64,000 nt of DNA from positions 38,565,613 through 38,629,612 of the forward strand of contig CM043789.1 in assembly GCA_023974075.1 (NCBI GenBank), in the 5' to 3' direction. Positions 44,617 to 64,000 of the stretch are shown here, piece by piece (position 1 is the first letter of the stretch; every line of letters starts with the position of its first letter). Both the position numbers and the translations under genes were made by a program. This stretch comes from Chaenocephalus aceratus (taxonomy: Eukaryota; Chordata; Actinopteri; Perciformes; Channichthyidae). The notes below the pieces were generated by a model. The model made no database searches. It was not told the origin of the DNA and saw only the letters and a program-made list of their open reading frames with translations.

Positions 44617-44930
44617 AATGTTGGCAGAAGTACTCCAATCCTTTACTTAAGTACAAGTACAAATACTATGGTCTTAAAATACTTCACTACGAGTAAAAGT
44701 CCTGATTTCAAAATGTTACTCAAGTAAAAGTATTAGCATCAAAATATACAAAAGCAGTACTAGTTCTGCATAATGACCCATTTCAGAATAACATAAGGTA
44801 AAGATGTGTTATCAGCGTCATTTACTTCAAGTATCAAAAGTGAAAGTACTTCTTATGCAGAGTTGATCTTTTCACACAATTACATTATTATGATTATTTT
44901 ATTATGCTGTTTTTGAACAAGTAAGAGCAC
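44617..44930. mobile_element. Tol2-like fragment
   Basis: Starts near AATGTTGGCAGAAGTACTCC and continues with TTTACTTAAGTACAAGTAC words. The right terminus is not recognised. Confidence 0.65.
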
Positions 44931-45093
44931 TTTAGTCTTGTCAATGTGGACCAAATATCATAACCATAACTATATATATATATATAAAGGTCACAACCAG
45001 CTTGATCATCAGCCATGTGTCATGCTGTTGACCTTTGGTCTCATGGCTCTCTGTTTCTCTGCCAGGTGTGTGTCCCTAACACGAGCAGCAGTG

Positions 45094-55375
<10,282 letters not shown>

Positions 55376-56433
55376 GTCCTCTTCATCGTGAGTCCTCTTC
55401 ATCCCGAGTCCTCTCACATCCTGAGTCCTCTCACATACTGAGGCCTCTCACATCCTCAGTCCTCTTCATCCTTAGTCCTCTCACATACTGAGGCCTCTCA
55501 CATCCTGAGTCCTCTTCATCCTGAGTCCTCTCACATACTGAGTCCTCTCACATACTGAGTCCTCTCACATCCTGAGTCCTCTTCATCCTGAGTCCTCTCA
55601 CATACTGAGGCCTCTCACATCCTGAGTCCTCTCACATCCTCAGTCCTCTTCATCCTGAGTCCTCTCACATACTGAGGCCTCTCACATCCTGAGTCCTCTC
55701 ACATCCTGAGTCCTCTTCATCCTGAGTCTTCTTCATCCTGAGTCCTCTCACATACTGAGTCCTCTTCATCCTGAGTCCTCTTCATCCTTTGTCCTCTTCA
55801 TCCTGAGTCCTCTTCATCCTTAGTCCTCTCACATCCCGAGTCCTCTCACATCCTGAGTCCTCTTCATCCTGAGTCCTCTTCATCCCGAGTCCTCTTCATC
55901 CTGAGTCCTCTCACATCCCGAGTCCTCTTCATCCCGAGTCCTCTTCATCCTGAGTCCTCTCACATACCAAGTCCACTTCATCCTGAGTCCTCTTCATCCC
56001 GAGTCCTCTTCATCCCGAGTCCTCTTCATCCCGAGTCCTCTTCATCCCAAGTCCTCTTCATCCCGAGTCCTCTCACATCCCGAGCCCTCTTCATCCCGAG
56101 TCCTCTCACATCCGAGTCCTCTCACATCCCGAGTCCTCTCACATCCCGAGTCCTCTTCATCCCGAGTCCTCTCACATCCCGAGTCCTCTTCATCCCAAGT
56201 CCTCTCACATCCCGAGTCCTCTCACATCCCGAGTCCTCTCACATCCCGAGTCCTCTCACATCCCGAGTCTTCTTCATCCCGAGTCCTCTCACATCCTGAG
56301 TCCTCTTCATCCCGAGTCCTCTCACATCCCGAGTCCTCTTCATCCCGAGTCCTCTCACATCCTGAGTCCTCTTCATCCCGAGTCCTCTCACATCCCGAGT
56401 CCTCTTCATCCCGAGTCCTCTCACATCCTGAGC

Positions 56434-57230
56434 CTGTCTGCAGACTCACCTCCTGAAACTAAAACCATCACCCCTGAACAACTGCAGCTCGGTGTTAACT
56501 ACCGATTGACGGAGCAATGCTTTTCTCCCCCTTGCTTCTTGATTCTTTTAATCTGACTCACAGACTCCTGATGATTGTGCAATGAAAGAAAGCAATTTTA
56601 TCTTGATTTGTTTTATAACTTAAAATGTAAAAAAACACGGATGAAAGCAGCGTCATCAATGACCCAATGGTGGTGCTCAGTTCAAGCCAAGAATAACATT
56701 TCAATTGAAAGACTGGAATTGCTGTGGACCTGCGGGGGATGTATTGTTATTATAGATAATAGAGTTAACCACATTCCTATTATGTTTTACCTTTGACGTG
56801 ATGACCAATTACTGTATGTCCTTTTTACCTCTATGCACCTTCTTTATGCAAAAGAAACTCCGAAGACAAACGTGTTTATGATTCTGTAAACTTTTTACTG
56901 CTGTCCTTTGTTTGCATTGTTATTGTCTTATCATGAAATCTAAATGTCCGTCTCTTTCAATGACCATGAGACATTTTTCTTGATTTACCATATTATCACA
57001 TTTGCTAAGAACAGTATTGTATGATATGTTATGTTCCTGTGTCTAATCATTAAGGTTCGCTGTATTTCACAGGATCCCGTTGCCACATCCGCCTCCACTA
57101 ATCTCGCCTGAACTAGTGGTTATTGTGCAAAGCCAATCTAAGGGTGCTGCAGAATTACAGATGAATTAAATATGAATATATATGGCTTGTAATAAAAAGG
57201 AGTACGAGTCTTGCTGGGCTGTGACCTTGG
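56434..57230 (+). other. mon1a distal 3' UTR and poly(A) candidates
   Basis: AATAAA occurs near 57191 (TGTAATAAAAAGG). No other gene seen. Confidence 0.45.
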
Positions 57231-57639
57231 TGTTTTCTTACTTTAATGTATTAGTATGGATGGTGAAAGAAGTGCCCATCTAATTTCACCAGAAATACTG
57301 TATTTCATTTAAGATTTCACTTTGAAAAAACAAACAAATAGTATAGATAAATGTATTAAAACTACTTACTATGCAACACATTTAACGCTTTTTATTTTAT
57401 TTGTTTTAATGTTTTATTTCATCATCTTCCAGGCAAATGTTTAACTTCAAGGTCCATTTATGTTTTTTGACTTTGTATACAAGTTCATTCAAATAATCGA
57501 CGATTAAAAAAGACTTAATGTATTTAAAAGTATACCATCACGAGTAGGTTATTTCAGGAGAACAACATAAGACCCGCAGAAATATGACTTTGTTGCCTAA
57601 ACAATTAGGAAACTGTACAATTAGAGCAGAATACAAATA

Positions 57640-58440
57640 GTGCCCGGATGTTTCTTAGTGAGGGATTAGGCCTTAGAACAAGGGAAATATTCTGGTGTGA
57701 CAACGACATGGTGTAGGATTGAAAATATCCCAAATAATAGGTCGAAATACTTTGAAAAATCATAGTTTGTCGAACATTTTAGAAAGAAATCGACTGTGTT
57801 GTCTGTGAAAACAACTGTATTCCTTGAAACATCAACTCCAGAAGAGGCCAGGTCAGCAACAATCATCTTGGCAGATGTCTGGGGATTCTTGCTGACATCT
57901 CTGACTATTTTCCTCTCCACAGTTCTTGAAATCTTGCACTTTCGACCACGCCTAGGTTTGTTTCTTACAGAATTTGTCTCCTTGTACTTCGCAATGATGC
58001 AACGTACAGCCGTTCTCGACACTGTGAAGCGCTTGGAAATAGCAGTATAGCCTTCCTCCTTATCATGAGCCACAGATTTCCTTTGTCTTTGGCACGGTGA
58101 GTAGGAGTATAGTCCCTCTCAAAAGGTATTCAAGTGCCTGTTTCTTGGAGTCCTTTTATGCTGATTGAATGCTCAGGTGTAGCTTGAAAGCTGATTGGTT
58201 GATTAGGTGTGGTTTGAAAGCTGATTGATTGAGTAGGTGCACTGTAAAAAAGAAATGTTTTTTTACAGAGTGTGTTTTTAAAGCAAAAATGCACATGGGG
58301 GCTAATATTTTGACCAACCCATTTTTCATTATATTTAATGTTTGATTATATCAAGTTTTATCAATGCTGGAAACATTGGGAAGAATTTTAGGAAAATGTT
58401 CCATAACTCCTGGGGGCTAATAATTTAGGCCTCAACTGTA
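57640..58440 (-). pseudogene. Tc1/mariner transposase relic
   Basis: Minus strand 58073 down to about 57820 encodes the paired-type DNA-binding half of a Tc1-like transposase (GYTAISKRFTVSRTAVRCII, PRRGRKCKISRTVERKIVRD, SSGVDVSRNTV). The catalytic DDE part is deleted. The right end near 58410-58440 has GGGGCTAATAATTTAGGCCT next to CAACTGTA, a usual Tc1 terminus with its TA target. The left end is not clear. Confidence 0.85.
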
Positions 58441-59210
58441 TATTATGTTGAAAATATCAGAAAAAAACAACATGGTATTGCATGTCGGAAAACTGAAAAA
58501 CTTACATGGCATATGTCTAAATATGACCAAAGTCAAAGTTTAGAATTTCGAAAAACTAAATAAAAAAAAAAAAGTATAGTAAAGAAAATAGGACAAAGTG
58601 AGTATGTTTAAAGAAAGTAGGAACTTTCATGAAAAATCATAGAATTATGCAAAAGCTTTTCCTTCAAAACAAGTGTTGTATTCTGATCGGCAGGAGATCA
58701 ATAATGTGTAATGTGATTATGGTAGCACTTTATTCTTTGGCGGGGAAGTTATGGAATATTTGTATTATGTATTTTCGGTGTTGCACTTTGTAGACGGTCC
58801 CTGCGGAGTCTCTCTCCTCCGGCTGCAGACAGGGAGCAATGCAAGTTCTCCAACATTTTGTTTTTTAAATGTTATTGATCCTTCCTTTCGAAAGCATCAA
58901 TATATTTTTCTAATTTTACCGAACTACTTGCATGATGGCATCACGTGCGTCACCATTAAAAGGTGGGCACAGCAACACAATGAGGGTTAATTGGGTTTGC
59001 TGTGAGGAGGGAGGAGCCGGAGCTGCGCTGAGGCTCAGAGGACTTACCCAACCTGGGAGTGAAGTTAAATCCGAAACAAACATACTTTACATGTCACAGC
59101 ACATTGTGAGAACTGTCCGGGTTTCATTTTGATCAAAAATTCATTCTAAAGGTGTAATAATCTTGAAATTACCTGAGCAAAGAGTCATTCTCACTGCGCT
59201 TTTTCTACAG
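58441..59210. other. Intergenic, nothing recognised
   Basis: Short ORFs only, no family resemblance. Confidence 0.4.
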
Positions 59211-59211
59211 T

Positions 59212-59276
59212 CAAGAGAAGGAGCGAACCTGGCAGAGTGTGCTTCCCTGAAGAAGACAGAGTCTAACCTGCACAGG
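59212..59276 (+). other. Possible noncoding exon
   Basis: ttttctacag before and CTGCACAG|gtaaga after bound a 65-bp segment. It could be a 5' UTR exon of the gene starting at 63890. Splice signals only. Confidence 0.3.
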
Positions 59277-61400
59277 TAAGATATTCACAACACTCACAGC
59301 TGCATGAAACGGATAGTATTTAAGAAACTAGAACATTATTAAAAGAATAACAAACGCGCATGTTCAGATATTATAGCAAATATATAGATATAACCAACAA
59401 GCAGAAAAACCGTTCAGAAACATAGTACAAGAGGAGCATTACACATGTCATATTGTTTAAAGAAGTGTAACTATATTGTACCACACATTTTTAAACCCAT
59501 TTTAAGAGTTTTATTTTAAAGAGTTTTTGTTGTTGTAGTACAAGTTTTCTGGCAAGTTGTGTTTATGTGATGACAACTGAAAAAGATGTGCTGATAACCA
59601 TTCACAGAGAAAGGTGTTGGAAGCATTTTGATATTTGGAATAGAGCCAGAATCTACTGGCATGATTTCACTGAACAGGATAGGAAACAAGGGCATACTCA
59701 AAGAAATAAATCAATTAGGACAAGAAAAGGCTTCTGTGAAATTGTTCGAATTGATTTGGGTTACCATGTTGACTTCCTCGATTCATCTTCCATCAATTTT
59801 GAAGAATAAACAAAAATAAACCATCCTTATATTAATGTTTTATAACTGTTGTCACTCCACACTGTTGGGTTTTGTTTAGGATGCATGTCCTGCCGCTGAA
59901 TCAATACTTCATGTCCTTTGGGAACAATTCGTTTTTGACCATAGATTGTTCAGCAGATTGCCTTCTCAAATCCCTGTGGATATCTGTGTTGTGATCGATG
60001 AAACAGAGATGCTCTCTATTAGTCTAATGAACTACCAAAGTGTCCGGCACTGATTCATTAAAGCTGTTGCACAATGCAGCCAATACAATGTCCACATCCC
60101 ATAGCCTCACAGGATGCTGTTGTAATTAAACGATAATAAAAAAGATGAATCAAATATGTCAATCCATTTGGATGCTAAGAATAAAAATTCACTAGTCAGA
60201 AATGTTGAGGAATTAAAGTAACATATTAACTGTTAATCAAAATCCTGCACCCTTAATTCACCATAATGTGACATTTTGGGTTAACTGGCAATAATTGGTT
60301 ATCTGCCAATCCATAAAAGAAATCCATATTGTGAATCCCTAACTCCCCTGTGATGGATTACACTGGTACAAATCCTGCATGCTGACAAGCCTGTAAATAG
60401 CACCTTTAGTACAATGAATGGAAACTCAATTTCAACCATTTGCTTTATTAACCATGAACATGAAGAAAGTCAATCAGTGTCATTACTATGTATACCCATG
60501 TCTTCTAACCTTAACCTTTCACTTGGACCAGCAAATGTTAAAATGTAACACAACTTTAGTGGGAATCTATGAATTATTGATGTAAGGACGCCATACGTGA
60601 TCTGAAACTTTCCACACAAGTGCTTAAACCCGAAAAACTGATATTTTCTTGAAATAATATTGGACAGATTAAAGTTTCTCTGCTGCTAAATATAAAAATA
60701 ATCGTTGAGGAAATTCTCTGGCACGTGCAAGCGATCCGTTGCTCTTAAAAAGGCACATGTCGTCTTATGATCATCAGTCCGTGCACATCGTTCCCCCTGA
60801 GAGGCACGTATTGATTGTGACAGGAATGCAAAGCAGAGAGGCCAGGATCTTGAAAACAGCCTAACTCTGATGTGTCTAGTTAATGATCCACCGAACAACG
60901 GCTGCTCAGGATGAAGACAGGGCTCAGAGTTTGAAACACGGTTCCATTTGGTTGGTTGTTTGAAGACGGATGAAGACGAACCACTGAAAAATGCTCAGTT
61001 GTAGTTGATTATTCTGATTACTTTCAGATCTCTTGCATAAAAGAGCATGACTCACAATGGAAGAAACGGATGTTGGATTAACCAGAATAAACAGGACTAG
61101 ACTGAATGACTTGTGCAGGAAGTCACAATACAAATAGGTTTAATACATTGTCTACTATACTGAGCACGACCAAAACACAGCACTCTGTTTTATTATGTAA
61201 ACAGTCCCTCTAAGTGTTTGAGGTGAGTCAGAGGAAGCTTTTATATTTATGACCATATGTACTCTCATCTTCATCTGGCTCGACCGAGATGAGGGTATTT
61301 GTCACCTTAGATTCAGTGCAGTACATACAATTATATTGGTTCAAAATGTCATTAGTCAAAAAATATCCACGGTAGCATCATCATAAAATAGTACATGATG
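59277..61400. other. Intergenic or 5' intron, nothing recognised
   Basis: AT-rich; no bounded repeat, exon or RNA gene seen. Confidence 0.45.
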
Positions 61401-61403
61401 ACA

Positions 61404-62760
61404 CAGTACTGAAACAGCTCTTTTAAGAGTTTTTAATGATCTGCTCCAAGCCGCCGACTCAGGTAGCCCAGCTGTCCTGGTGCTGTTAGACCTGACAGCT
61501 GCCTTTGACACTGTGGACCATAGCATCCTGTTGTCACGGCTTGAACAGTCCGCAGGCATCACAGGCTCTGCATGCCTTGAATGGTTCGGGTCCTACCTGA
61601 CAGACCGTAGCTTCTCAGTGCAGCTAGGTGCCTTCTCCTCCGCTAAAGCCCCTCTTACCTGTGGGGTTCCCCAAGGCTCTATCCTGGGCCCCATTCTCTA
61701 TTTACTGTACTGCCCCTAGGTTCAATTCTCACTACACACAATATTCCCTTCCACTGCTACGCCGACGATGTACAGATCTATCTGCCTCTCAAAGCAAATG
61801 TCAAACACTCACTACAGCAGTTGATGGACTGCTTGATAGAGATAAAATCCTGGGTGAGCAAAAACTTCCTTAACCTCAATGAGAGCAAGACTGAGGTCAT
61901 CTTTTTTGGACCCCAACCTCCAGCCTCTCCGGTTGATATTCTGGGCTCTCTCAATGAAAACATCCTCCCCTCTGTCATGAACCTTGGAGTGACCTTCACT
62001 AGCACTTTTAAATTCGACAAGCAGGTCAGCACCGTTGTCAAATCCTGCTTTTTTTTTAAATAAGACTATTGGCCAAAACCAAGTCGTATTTATCTTTTAA
62101 AGACCTAGAAAGGGTTATTAATGCCTTTGTTACCTCAAGGCTGGACAATTGCAACGCTCTGTATGTGGGTATGGACCAGGCCTCAATTAAACGCCTGCAG
62201 CTAGTTCAGAATGCAGCTGCACGTCTTCTGACTGGCCACAAAAAGCGTGACCACATCACCCCAATTCTGGCCTCACTACACTGGCTTCCAATTCGGTTCT
62301 GAATTGATTTTAAAATCCTTTTATTTGTTTTCAAAGCCCTAAATGGGCTGGCTCCTGCCTATATAGCCGGACTCCTCCATCGCTACACCCCAGCCAGAGA
62401 TTTAAGGTCCGCTGACCAGCTGTTGCTCATAGTACCCAAGACCAGGCTCAAAACCCGAGGGGACCGAGCCTTCGCAGCAGCTGGCTCCAGGCTCTGGAAT
62501 AATCTGCCCCTCCATGTGAGGTCGGCCCAGACCCTGGGGGTTTTTAAATCTTCATTAAATACTCACTTTTTCTCCCTGGCCTTCTAGTCAGAGCGGAGCA
62601 TGACACCTGACTATTCCCTGTGTTTTTGTTTTTTATATTTCTATTGTAAATTCTTGTCTTTTATTGTGATTGTAGTAATGTGTTTTTATTACATGTACAG
62701 CACTTTGGCTCGACCAAAAATTGCTTTTGAATGTGCTATATAAATTAAATTTGATTTGAT
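61404..62760 (+). mobile_element. L2-like LINE, 3' part with tail
   Basis: Reverse transcriptase segments in shifting frames: [16 protein letters not shown] (61480-61530), [13 protein letters not shown] (61660-61700), YADDVQIYLP (61760-61790), LQLVQNAAARLLTG (62200-62240) and WNNLPLHVRSA near 62500. Stops and shifts near 61718, 62060 and 62300 make it dead. The 3' end has TGTGCTATATAAATTAAATT and a TTTGATTTGAT tail, usual for fish L2. Confidence 0.88.
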
Positions 62761-62809
62761 AAAACACTCTTTTTTTCTGTCAGGCCACTGTGGTTACTCT
62801 CTTTCGATT

Positions 62810-62863
62810 AATTACCTCAGATTGTAAAGAAGTCAATAAGACAATGTTTCTACTTCCCTTGCT

Positions 62864-62908
<45 letters not shown>

Positions 62909-63200
62909 GTCTATCAAATAATAACACCTCAGATTGTTGATAAGTCTAGGACAAAATGATCCTACTTCTCTCATGACTTACAACCTCAGATTGTATAGAA
63001 GTTTTAGAGAATCTTTTTCCAATTCTATCTTGATTTATTACCTCAGATTGAATAGAAGTCTATGACAAAGGGTTTATTCTTCTCTTTTGATTGTATAGTA
63101 GGCTATGAGAAAATGACCCTATTTCTCTTTTCATTTATTACCTCAAATTGTAAAGAAGTCTTTCAGGATTTATTCCTAATCCTCTCTTGAGAAGTTAACA
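62810..63200 (+). repeat. Degenerate tandem repeat, ~50-65-bp unit
   Basis: The core ACCTCAGATTGTAAAGAAGT recurs at about 62813, 62926, 62988, 63039 and 63139 with variants, followed by a C/T-rich stretch (CTTCTCT). A GATA run interrupts it. Confidence 0.7.
62865..62907 (+). repeat. (GATA)n microsatellite
   Basis: About ten GATA units inside the degenerate tandem repeat. Confidence 0.95.
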
Positions 63201-63278
63201 TTTTCTGAAACATTTTAAAGTTTCAAACCAGCTTAGGTGAGTTCTGAAAAAGAGGTTTAATTTTTCTGTGTTAATAGT

Positions 63279-63475
63279 GAGAGGCGTGTGGCGCAGTGGA
63301 CTAGTGCGTTTGTGTTCAGCTCAGGGGAGCACAGGTTCAAACCCCACTCCTGTCAGCATGTCCTTGTGTCCCTGAGACACTTCACCCCAAATTGCTCTTG
63401 TGGGGATTGCCCACAGTATTGAGTATGTAAGTCGCTTTGGATAAAAGTGTCTAGCAAGTCACATGTAATGTAAAA
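63279..63475 (+). mobile_element. tRNA-derived SINE (copy 3, longest)
   Basis: GAGGCGTGTGGCGCAGTGGA (A box), CAGGTTCAAACCCCACT (B box), TCCCTGAGACACTTCACCCC, and 3' end GTCGCTTTGGATAAAAGTGT then GTAATGTA. The most complete of the three copies. Confidence 0.9.
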
Positions 63476-63889
63476 GAAACCGGTTAATGACTTTGGAAAA
63501 CCGGGAGTTTGAGGGCAATGAAAAAAAAGCTAGTTAACTAGAAGGGCACTTGGGACAGAGGTTGAGAAAAATAAAAATAGCTGCATCCACCAAATGATTC
63601 TGATGACACTATAAAATGGTATGGGTTCCTCCATGGCCCATGCTACACCCCTACAGCAAGATTCATGACAATTTTGCCAGTAGTTTTTCTGTAATATTGC
63701 TGACAAATAAAAACAATCAAGCTGAGGTAATGTTCTTTTATTGTTATGAGTTTTCAGGCTCAAGATATTTCTAAATGACTTACTTTTTTTCAGGTATCGG
63801 CGGCGTGTATTAAGGATGCCCTTGTCCCAACATCAGACCTGGAGGTAACCCCACCTTGTCTGTGCTGTTGCCCCCCCCTCTCAGCGGAG

Positions 63890-64000
63890 ATGGTGCACTG
63901 GACAACACAGTGGGGGACATGTGTCTGTATCCAAACTCTGCTGGCCTTTGCCTTGGCCAACTGTCCCTCACTTTACCCCAACCCTGTCAACTTCTCCGTC
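63890..64000 (+). CDS. First coding exon of a secreted/membrane protein, possibly mst1r (RON)
   Basis: An ATG at 63890 opens a frame still open at the window edge (37 residues). It encodes a short polar start, a hydrophobic signal-peptide core (QTLLAFALANC) and a mature start CPSLYPNPVNFSV. A possible upstream exon border is cag|GTATCGG at 63794, with another acceptor-like ctctcag at 63884. Human MST1R lies next to MON1A, and its mature start (CP...Y...FDV) could align with CPSLYPNPVNFSV. The identity is therefore a guess from neighbourhood plus weak similarity; any signal-peptide protein remains possible. Confidence 0.45.
   Translation, partial: MVHWTTQWGTCVCIQTLLAFALANCPSLYPNPVNFSV

Larger units (their letters stand above)
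42632..45065. promoter_or_regulatory. Divergent traip / mon1a promoter region
   Basis: traip reads left from 42631 and mon1a right from 45094. Candidate noncoding exons: traip exon ending GGATA|gtaagt at 43245 (acceptor at about 42646), and mon1a exon ending TGAAAG|gtaata at 43831 (acceptor before 45066). The probable start sites are thus about 0.3-0.6 kb apart near 43250-43800. No TATA box stands out. Inferred from splice signals. Confidence 0.5.

Noticed and set aside
56222..56449. Minus-strand repeat protein (CERTRDEED units)
   Set aside because: Antisense of the mon1a 3' UTR minisatellite.
57796..58050. 84-residue plus-strand ORF
   Set aside because: Shadow of the Tc1 transposase relic on the minus strand.

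Overview
The window is nuclear DNA from a ray-finned fish, most likely a percomorph teleost. The evidence is vertebrate multi-exon genes with GT-AG introns, fish-type dispersed repeats (hAT/Tol2-like MITEs, TTAA-flanked MITEs, tRNA-derived SINEs, L2/Rex-like LINEs, a Tc1 relic), long CA/TG microsatellites and two coding-gene minisatellites. There is no prokaryotic operon, CRISPR array, phage or defence system. All gene calls come from reading the translated exons and comparing them with protein families from memory; no database was searched.

Layout. 1-7250: gene-free, filled with LINE relics, a hAT-like element, a CA repeat and a hAT MITE with a perfect 8-bp target duplication. 7254-8990 (+): the last four exons of a catechol O-methyltransferase (comt). 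About 9600-32600 (+): a metabotropic glutamate receptor best matching mGluR6 (grm6), ten coding exons, with four small frame-breaking indels. 33056-42631 (-): traip, an E3 ubiquitin ligase of the replisome, fifteen coding exons; one intron holds a 4.4-kb, 37-bp-unit minisatellite. 45094-55375 (+): mon1a, subunit of the Rab7 exchange factor; its last intron holds at least four nested transposons and its stop codon lies at the start of a 1.1-kb minisatellite that appears to be built from its own last codons. 56450-63800: intergenic, with a Tc1 relic, an L2-like LINE, a degenerate tandem repeat and a SINE. 63890-64000 (+): the first coding exon of a secreted or membrane protein, possibly mst1r (RON).

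The genes are not functionally linked. traip, mon1a and the possible mst1r fit a conserved vertebrate neighbourhood (human 3p21.31). grm6 and traip converge tail to tail with poly(A) signals about 15 bp apart; traip and mon1a diverge head to head. Much of the intron space is transposon-derived, and several insertions sit within 10-40 bp of splice sites.

I did not find a convincing new biological system. The most unusual points are the coding-seeded minisatellite at the end of mon1a, the traip intron minisatellite open in all three forward frames with a second seed in another traip intron, the clustered indels in grm6, and the nest of transposons in mon1a.
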